From assembly GCA_964472565.1 (NCBI GenBank), contig CAYYNB010000075.1, positions 1 through 27,474 on the forward strand: 27,474 nucleotides of DNA, given 5' to 3'. The notes under the pieces were generated by a model that was not told where the DNA came from, did no database searches, and worked only from the letters and a program-made list of their open reading frames with translations. This DNA comes from DATAMF01 sp964472565. GTDB taxonomy: Bacteria > Chloroflexota > Anaerolineae > Aggregatilineales > Aggregatilineaceae. The number at the start of each line of letters is the position of its first letter. Within the stretch, counting starts at the first letter, position 1. A program made the translations under genes and the position numbers. Positions 22,229 to 27,474 of this stretch are shown one piece after another.

Positions 22229-22621
22229 TCACTCCGTCTTGGATGCCTGTTGTTCAATAATCCGCAGCGCATCTTCAACCGTATCCGTCGTAAATAATGT
22301 GCGGTGCAGGCGCGGGCCGATATTCCGGGCGATGTTCACAAAAATAGCCGATACCGCATCCACCCCCACGAACACCGTGATCCCCTGATTGGGAGGAAGG
22401 TGCCGCGCCGCATACAACATGCCCCCACTGATCAGATTAGCCGGCAAACGCGGTGACTTGAGTCGACCATCCACCAGAATATGCACCGTATGATCCACCG
22501 TCGATAGCATGAGCCGGGCCTCATCGATCAGCCGCTTATACTCGTCTAAGGTCCAATCCCCCTCGAATCGTTCCAGTAAAATCGTTTTTGCGTCGTTATA
22601 CCATTCAACTGTAATCGGCAT
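22229..22621 (-). CDS. Small protein, possibly STAS/SpoIIAA-like
   Basis: 130 residues, no signal or membrane segment. The layout (short strands, then 'YKRLIDEARLMLS', 'VHILVDGRLKSPRLP' and 'DTVEDALRIIEQQ') resembles the beta-alpha SpoIIAA-like fold found in small Chloroflexota proteins that begin 'MPITVEWY'. The fold is suggested from secondary-structure pattern only, and no catalytic residue is evident. GGAGAG lies about 9 nt before ATG. It is divergent from pepF and convergent with OsmC, probably monocistronic. A regulatory or scaffold role would fit a STAS protein, but none is shown. Confidence 0.75.
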   Translation of the reverse strand: MPITVEWYNDAKTILLERFEGDWTLDEYKRLIDEARLMLSTVDHTVHILVDGRLKSPRLPANLISGGMLYAARHLPPNQGITVFVGVDAVSAIFVNIARNIGPRLHRTLFTTDTVEDALRIIEQQASKTE

Positions 22622-22733
22622 CTAATCTTCTCTCCGGCTTCAGTAAGAGTAATATTACACAACTTTATAATCAACCACAATGCCCTTTTCCCCAAAGTCG
22701 TCTACAATGGGAAGCGCAAGAGGTAACTACATA

Positions 22734-22738
22734 AGGAG
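22734..22738 (+). promoter_or_regulatory. Ribosome binding site bearing on the pepF start
   Basis: AGGAG ends 3 nt before ATG 22742 and 9 nt before ATG 22748. The second spacing is more usual, so 22748 is preferred. Confidence 0.45.
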
Positions 22739-22747
22739 AGCATGATC

Positions 22748-24556
22748 ATGGTGGAAGCAGCTTTGCCCCTTCGGCGGGATGTCAAACCCGAACATACCTG
22801 GAACGCACCGAGTCTTTTTGCTTCCCATGCCGACTGGGAAGCCGAATTACAGGCCCTCGTCGCCGAAGCGCCCACACTTCAACAGCGTTTTCAAGGCCAT
22901 TTAGCTGGTGGTCCCGACACCCTGGCCGCCTATTTTAACGCCTTTAGCGATCTGTATGCGCGCGCCGGGAAAGTTTTTGTGTATGCCAGCATGTTTGCCG
23001 CCGTCGATACATCCGACCAACAGGCCCAGTCTATGTCCGGCCAGGCCATGAGCGCTCTGTCCCGTTTGATGGCATCAGCGGCGTTTGCCAGCCCTGAAAT
23101 TCTGGCAATTGGACACGATCAGATCAAATCATGGATGCAGCAGGATGCGCGGCTGGCCGTGTATGCCCACTATTTTGAAGACCTGTTCCGCCAGCAGCAG
23201 CATGTCCGCTCCGCCGAAGTCGAAGAACTGCTCGGTATGGTATCCGAACCCTTCGGCAGCGTAGGCCGGACGGCGAGTGTGTTGGTTAACGCCGATCTGA
23301 AATTCTCCCCGGCCACCAGCAACACCGATCAATCGCTGGAAGTCGCCCAGGGAACCATCATGCTCCATATGTATAACCCGGATCGTGAAGTGCGTCGCAC
23401 CGCCTGGGAAAATTACATGGATGCGCATTTCGCCCTCAAAAACACCCTGGCGAGCAATCTGGCAACCGCCATTAAGCAGGATGTGTTTATTTCGCGCGTG
23501 CGCCACCACAACTCCGCGCTTGAAGCATCCCTTTTCCCCAATGCCATCCCGCCCCAGGTCTTCCACAATCTGATCGAAACCTTCCGTAAGCACCTCCCCA
23601 CGTGGCACCGCTACTGGCGGCTCCGTCGTCAGGTGCTCGGCCTGGACGAGCTGCACCCCTACGATGTCTGGTCGCCCCTGACCAGTTCCAAGCCCACTGT
23701 CCCCTACAGTCTGGCCGTCGATTGGATTTCCGAAGGCGTGCGTCCGCTCGGCGATGCTTATGTGGAGATCCTCCGGCGCGGCTGTTTACAGGATCGTTGG
23801 GTGGACATCTACCCCAACCAGAACAAACGCCAGGGCGCATTTTCCAGCGGTTGGCAAGGTACCTTTCCTTTTATCATGATGAGTTACAACAACACGCTCG
23901 AATCCGTGAGTACGCTGGCCCACGAACTCGGCCATTCCATGCACTCCTATCTCACATGGCAGCACCAGCCGATCATCTATTCCGATTATTCGCTCTTTGT
24001 AGCCGAAGTTGCGTCCAATTTCCATCAGGCGATGGTCCGCGCCCATCTGCTCCAGACCAACACCGATCCCGCCTTCCAGATCGCCCTGATCGAAGAAGCC
24101 ATGTACAACTTCCACCGCTACTTCTTCCAGATGCCCACCCTCGCCCGCTTTGAACTCGAAATCCACGAGCGCACCGAACGCGGCGAAGGACTGACCGCCG
24201 ACAGTATGATCAATCTGATGGCTGATCTGTTTGCCGAAGGTTTCGGCAGCGAAGGTTATATTGACCGGAATCGCCTCGGCATGACCTGGGCCACCTTCGG
24301 CCATCTCTACGCCAACTTTTACGTCTTCCAATATGCTACTGGCATCTCGGCGGCACATGCCCTCGCGGATGGCATTCTCAGCGGTAAACCCGGCGCGGTG
24401 GACAACTATCTCAGCTTCCTGAAAGCAGGCCATTCACTCTATCCATTGGATGCTCTAAAATTAGCAGGTGTTGACATGACCACGCCTGAAGCCGTCGAAA
24501 AGACCTTTGCAGTCATGGCCGGTTACATCGAACGTTTGGAAGAACTACTTCTGTAA
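22748..24556 (+). CDS. pepF: Oligoendopeptidase F (M3 metallopeptidase)
   Basis: Cytoplasmic zinc peptidase that trims short oligopeptides. 602 residues, the usual PepF length. The N-terminal helical domain begins 'WNAPSLFASHADWEAELQAL' and the zinc motif is HELGHSMHSY with His392, Glu393 and His396. A further Glu in 'FVAEVASNFHQAMV' is the expected third ligand. The C-terminal region has the family's 'FGHLYANFYVFQYATG', which includes tyrosines and a histidine near the active site. All key residues are intact. ATG 22748 is preferred, with 22742 a possible alternative adding two residues. The histidine kinase gene begins 13 nt after its stop, so the two are probably co-transcribed. Confidence 0.94.
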   Translation: MVEAALPLRRDVKPEHTWNAPSLFASHADWEAELQALVAEAPTLQQRFQGHLAGGPDTLAAYFNAFSDLYARAGKVFVYASMFAAVDTSDQQAQSMSGQAMSALSRLMASAAFASPEILAIGHDQIKSWMQQDARLAVYAHYFEDLFRQQQHVRSAEVEELLGMVSEPFGSVGRTASVLVNADLKFSPATSNTDQSLEVAQGTIMLHMYNPDREVRRTAWENYMDAHFALKNTLASNLATAIKQDVFISRVRHHNSALEASLFPNAIPPQVFHNLIETFRKHLPTWHRYWRLRRQVLGLDELHPYDVWSPLTSSKPTVPYSLAVDWISEGVRPLGDAYVEILRRGCLQDRWVDIYPNQNKRQGAFSSGWQGTFPFIMMSYNNTLESVSTLAHELGHSMHSYLTWQHQPIIYSDYSLFVAEVASNFHQAMVRAHLLQTNTDPAFQIALIEEAMYNFHRYFFQMPTLARFELEIHERTERGEGLTADSMINLMADLFAEGFGSEGYIDRNRLGMTWATFGHLYANFYVFQYATGISAAHALADGILSGKPGAVDNYLSFLKAGHSLYPLDALKLAGVDMTTPEAVEKTFAVMAGYIERLEELLL

Positions 24557-24568
24557 TGGGGCAGCAGT

Positions 24569-26263
24569 ATGAGGTATCAGTTTGGGGTTTATAGCCTCCT
24601 CTATGGGTTTGGTGTCCTATTTTCACTGGGTGTGGCAGCCTGCGCCTGGCACAGACGGAACGCTTACGGAAGTATTCCGCTCATGCTGCTCGAACTCGGT
24701 GCGGCTATCTGGTCGGGGGCAGCGGCGTTTGAGGTCGCCGCCCTTGATCTCGGCACCAAAATCTCATGGAGCAAAATCTCCTACCTCGGCATTGCCAATG
24801 CGCCTCTGTTTTTTCTGTTTTTTGCCCTCGAATTCAGCCAGCAAAAAACCGGGCTAACCCGCCGCCAACTGGCAGTCCTGGGCATTCTGCCCCTCATCAC
24901 CATGATCCTTGTTGCCACCAACGAATGGCATCACTTACACTGGTCCTACGTAACGCTGGATCGTACAACCAATATGGCGGTTTACGGCCACAATGCCCCC
25001 TGGTTTCTGGTGCTGATCGCTTACAGTTATGCCTATCTCGGCACGGGCCTCTTCTACCTCTACCGGGCCACCTTCTACTATTCCGCCTTATATATGCGGC
25101 AGGTCGCGCTGCTGCTGCTGATCTCGGTGCTGCCCTTCGCTGGGAATATCCTGTATGTCAGCGGCGTGAGCCGCGAACTCGACCTTACCCCCATTGGCTT
25201 CGCGATCAACGGCGCGGTGCTGCTGTTTGGCATGCACCGCCTGCAAATCCTGGACCTCGTGCCCATTGCGCGCAGCCAACTGCTTGAACAGCTCACCGAT
25301 GGTGTGCTGGTGCTCGACGACCAACAGCGCGTGCTGGATATTAATCCCGCCGCCCGTCATTTGCTCAAAACATTCGGCACCATCTACGGCCAGCCGATCC
25401 AAAACGTTTGGTCCAGTTGGCCCACCCCACCCGCCGAAGTGCGGCTGGGGCCGCGCACAATTGAAATCAGCGCTTCCCCGCTCACCGATCCGCGCCGCCG
25501 GACGGTAGGCCAGTTGGTTCTGCTCCACGACATCACCGAGCGCAAACAGGCCGAAGAAGCCTTGCGCCATTACGCCGCCGATCTCGAAGCCAGTAATGCC
25601 GAACTCAAAGCCTTTGCTCACACCGCCGCCCATGACATCAAAAATCCCATCAACATCATGATCAGTTTGAGCGAACTGCTGCTCATGGACCTGGCCGCCA
25701 GCGCGCCCGACGAGTCGCTTACCATGCTGCGCGAATTAGCCCAGCGCGGTTATAAAACCGCCCAGATTGTCGATGATCTGCTGCTGCTCGCCACCCTCCG
25801 CCAACAGGATGTGAAGCGTGCCTCGGTGAACACCAGCGCCCTGTTGGATGATGTTGAGCACCGGTTAGCCGATCTCATCCATGAATTTCAGCCGGAGATC
25901 CTCAAGCCGGCCACTTGGCCCACCGCAATAGGTTATGCCCCCTGGATCGAAGAAATCTGGTTCAACTTTATCAGCAACGCCATCAAATACGGCGGGCGTC
26001 CGCCCGTTATCGAACTGGGTGCCGATCCGCTGCCGAATGGGGCTGTCCGCTACTGGGTCAAGGACAACGGCCCCGGCTTAACGCCCAATGAACAAAGCCG
26101 CCTGTTTATTCCCTTCACCCGCCTCAACGAAGCCGGTATCGCCGGGCATGGCTTGGGACTGTCTATCGTCCAGCGCATCATCCAGCGATTAGATGGGCAG
26201 GTCGGCGTGGAGAGTCAGCCCGCTCACGGCAGTCTTTTTTATTTTGTCCTCCCAGTGGCATAA
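24569..26263 (+). CDS. Membrane histidine kinase with 7TM, PAS, HisKA and HATPase domains
   Basis: 564 residues. About residues 1-225 contain seven hydrophobic segments of the 7TM histidine-kinase input type. A PAS domain follows (about 235-330, 'LEQLTDGVLVLDDQQRVLDINPAA'), and its end has the usual 'DITERKQAEE'. A short coiled coil leads to the H-box with His355 in HTAAHDIKNP. The ATPase domain has Asn470 in NFISNAIKYG, 'VKDNGPGL' and the lid 'GHGLGLSIV'. All catalytic parts look intact, so it should autophosphorylate. No response regulator adjoins it; the receiver gene at 3753-4136 is a possible but unproven partner. The signal sensed is unknown. It starts 13 nt after pepF with a weak ribosome site, consistent with coupling. 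Confidence 0.94.
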   Translation: MRYQFGVYSLLYGFGVLFSLGVAACAWHRRNAYGSIPLMLLELGAAIWSGAAAFEVAALDLGTKISWSKISYLGIANAPLFFLFFALEFSQQKTGLTRRQLAVLGILPLITMILVATNEWHHLHWSYVTLDRTTNMAVYGHNAPWFLVLIAYSYAYLGTGLFYLYRATFYYSALYMRQVALLLLISVLPFAGNILYVSGVSRELDLTPIGFAINGAVLLFGMHRLQILDLVPIARSQLLEQLTDGVLVLDDQQRVLDINPAARHLLKTFGTIYGQPIQNVWSSWPTPPAEVRLGPRTIEISASPLTDPRRRTVGQLVLLHDITERKQAEEALRHYAADLEASNAELKAFAHTAAHDIKNPINIMISLSELLLMDLAASAPDESLTMLRELAQRGYKTAQIVDDLLLLATLRQQDVKRASVNTSALLDDVEHRLADLIHEFQPEILKPATWPTAIGYAPWIEEIWFNFISNAIKYGGRPPVIELGADPLPNGAVRYWVKDNGPGLTPNEQSRLFIPFTRLNEAGIAGHGLGLSIVQRIIQRLDGQVGVESQPAHGSLFYFVLPVA

Positions 26264-26267
26264 ATGC

Positions 26268-26303
26268 ACCACCCCTGTTTGGTTTGGCCGAAACAGGGGT
26301 GGT
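26268..26303. terminator. Long hairpin after the histidine kinase
   Basis: ACCACCCCTGTTT (26268-26280) and AAACAGGGGTGGT (26291-26303) form a perfect 13-bp stem with a 10-nt loop, 5 nt after the kinase stop. There is no strong T tract on either side, so it is a stable 3' hairpin or a repeat as much as a classical terminator. Confidence 0.6.
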
Positions 26304-26321
26304 CTCAGGGGTGGGGTATTA

Positions 26322-26349
26322 TTTGAGAGGGTGGAGGACCCTCCTCAAA
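26322..26349 (-). terminator. Hairpin after the minus-strand exported gene
   Basis: On the minus strand TTTGAGGAGGGT (26338-26349) pairs with ACCCTCTCAAA (26322-26332), with one bulged base and a 5-nt loop. It lies 23 nt past the stop of the exported protein gene. Confidence 0.5.
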
Positions 26350-26371
26350 CACAATAGGGAATGGTCCGGTT

Positions 26372-27277
26372 TTACCCGGTGGTATAGGTTTGTATCGGCG
26401 ACTGTGAATCTAACTGGTCAAAAATCGCCACGTAAATTTTTCCGTTCGCAAAAACCGCGTTCACTTGATACTGCTTCCCCAATTTAAACACCTGGAGTGT
26501 ATTCTCTGGATTCACCGCGACCAGAACAAATTCACCCACTGGAGCCGTCTCCAGCATCTCCGGCGTAACTTCGAGCGCTAACCATCCCGATCCGTCCGCG
26601 TTCAGCCCGTATAGGTGCAGACCTGTTCCTGCTTCGCCATACGCTGCCGGGTAGATCACCACCGGCGGGGCGGCATCAAACCGGTTAATCCGCCCGTCGC
26701 TATATCCATCCCACACCGCTTGTGGAGTGGACACTTCTGGCTCATACGGCGATCCATAAAGGCGCAGAATCGGCTTGGCGGTATAAGCCCCGACTTCTTC
26801 CGAACCATACGAGCCGTCACCGTTCCAATCGTACCACATCGATCCCAGGCTCACGGCATCCGCCGCATCCGTCACATTCACGCCCAGGTTGAGCACATTC
26901 CGGCAGCCGATGAAATAGTCTTCACCTGCATATAACGTCACCGGATGCTCAAAGGTGGTTCCAATAAAATTAGTCGATGAAAAAACGCTAAAAGTTCCGC
27001 TGGCTAACAAATTCCCATTACGAGGGTGCGCGTCATAAATTTCAATCGTAATCGTTCGCCCATCCACACGGCTAAAATTCGTTTCTACTCGATCTAAATT
27101 ATACGTGCGATTGGGGACAAAAAGCCATCCGGCATCCGCCACTTCCCAACGATAATCGACCATCGGAGCAAAGGTATCGTTGATCGACTGCATCAACACT
27201 GGCGCACCAAGCACCGGGAACGCCGAAACTGCCAGCCATACCAGCATGACCGCTGTCAGATACAAGTGACGCCTCAT
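26372..27277 (-). CDS. Exported protein of unknown function
   Basis: 301 residues with a signal peptide (MRRHLYLTAVMLVWLAVSAFPVLG; cut near residue 24). The first 170 mature residues are beta-rich, with 'RTITIEIYDAHPRNGNLLAS' and 'LYAGEDYFIGCRNVLN', like a jelly-roll or carbohydrate-binding style sandwich. A Ca-binding-like acidic run 'DWNGDGSYG' and a short linker follow, then a smaller domain containing 'YSDGRINRFD'. I name no family. ATG 27275-27277 is chosen because GGGGAG lies about 4 nt upstream and the signal peptide begins there; the longer frame to 27310 adds residues before it. Its function is unknown. Confidence 0.78.
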   Translation of the reverse strand: MRRHLYLTAVMLVWLAVSAFPVLGAPVLMQSINDTFAPMVDYRWEVADAGWLFVPNRTYNLDRVETNFSRVDGRTITIEIYDAHPRNGNLLASGTFSVFSSTNFIGTTFEHPVTLYAGEDYFIGCRNVLNLGVNVTDAADAVSLGSMWYDWNGDGSYGSEEVGAYTAKPILRLYGSPYEPEVSTPQAVWDGYSDGRINRFDAAPPVVIYPAAYGEAGTGLHLYGLNADGSGWLALEVTPEMLETAPVGEFVLVAVNPENTLQVFKLGKQYQVNAVFANGKIYVAIFDQLDSQSPIQTYTTG

Positions 27278-27318
27278 AGGACTCCCCTTCCTAATTGGAC
27301 GCCCGCGCAAGTGATAGT

Positions 27319-27360
27319 ACTATAATACTAGAATTATTGAGAAAAGACGAAATTTGTAAA
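27319..27360 (-). promoter_or_regulatory. Possible promoter region of the minus-strand exported gene
   Basis: An A/T-rich patch holds TTTACA (27355-27360, minus strand) and TATAGT/TATTAT-like boxes near 27319-27327, without one clean -35/-10 pair. It lies 40-80 nt before the start. Confidence 0.25.
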
Positions 27361-27394
27361 TCGGCAAATCTGACAGTTTTTTAGAAACCCACCC

Positions 27395-27423
27395 TTGTCA
27401 ACCACTCCCCGCCGTGCTAAAAT
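27395..27423 (+). promoter_or_regulatory. Near-consensus promoter of the tRNA gene
   Basis: TTGTCA (27395-27400) and TAAAAT (27418-27423) are exactly 17 nt apart. The tRNA 5' end is 13 nt further on. Confidence 0.75.
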
Positions 27424-27435
27424 TCCTTCCGTCGA

Positions 27436-27474
27436 TGGGGGATAGTTTAATCGGCAGAACAGTGGACTCTGGAT
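27436..27474 (+). tRNA. trnQ: tRNA-Gln (CTG), 5' part, cut by the window edge
   Basis: The acceptor strand TGGGGGA starts at 27436 with the unpaired-type first T common in glutamine tRNAs. Positions 8-9 are TA. The D arm has GTTT/GAAC around AATCGGCAG. The anticodon 5' strand GTGGA precedes the loop CTCTGGA, giving anticodon CTG. The 3' half, including the T arm and acceptor end, lies beyond the window. Confidence 0.9.

Noticed and set aside
26284..26487. Short plus-strand frame after the kinase
   Set aside because: It overlaps two hairpins and the end of the minus-strand exported gene and has no supporting features.
1..27474. CRISPR array, phage or integrase region
   Set aside because: No regularly spaced repeat series, no transposase or integrase frame, and no phage structural gene is seen.

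Overview
The window reads as an ordinary stretch of a GC-rich Gram-variable chromosome, most probably from a Chloroflexota bacterium of the Anaerolineae/Phototrophicales kind. This rests on gene content and style, not on any search. Supporting signs are extracellular SH3-type domains of the 'CPGAPPS ... CWDGYAWW' kind, a stand-alone TrmI-type tRNA methyltransferase, a GT-C membrane glycosyltransferase with a C-terminal beta domain, and dispersed GTAGGGGC palindromes. No phage, CRISPR array, transposase or complete mobile island is visible.

Left part (1-8.5 kb). A minus-strand sugar-nucleotide pair, a nucleotidyltransferase followed directly by a phosphomannomutase/phosphoglucomutase, ends beside a cluster of inverted repeats at the window edge. 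The mutase stops at an amber codon, yet its frame continues into a normal-looking C-terminus. Next come a rhomboid protease and an orphan receiver protein on the minus strand, then trmI (+) and ribosomal protein L25 (-) converging on a hairpin terminator. A large GT39-like membrane glycosyltransferase (+) carries a perfect palindrome inside its coding sequence. It is followed by two small overlapping genes of unknown function and lower GC.

Middle part (8.5-18 kb). This is a cell-envelope block on the plus strand. It starts with a TPR lipoprotein carrying a lytic transglycosylase domain, whose mRNA appears to be leaderless. Four exported proteins follow, the last three probably forming an operon. 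Two of these are diverged paralogues with internally duplicated, cysteine-bearing domains. Between the transglycosylase and the exported genes lies a small membrane-protein gene (-) split by a 176-bp MITE-like element. The element has 15-bp terminal inverted repeats and a 5-bp target duplication, and removing it plus one target copy restores one frame exactly.

Right part (18-27.5 kb). Genes here are a thioredoxin-fold DUF255/YyaL protein (-), an exported L,D-transpeptidase (+), a probable small structured RNA with its own promoter and terminator, an OsmC-family peroxiredoxin (+), a small STAS/SpoIIAA-like protein (-), oligoendopeptidase F (+), a 7TM-PAS histidine kinase (+) and an exported protein (-). 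The window ends within a tRNA-Gln(CTG) that has a near-consensus promoter.

The most unusual items are the MITE-split gene, the amber-interrupted mutase, the unassigned RNA near 21.5-21.67 kb, and the palindrome family, one copy of which is translated within a protein. I did not find a convincing new multi-gene system. The closest candidate is the small two-gene module at 7989-8491.
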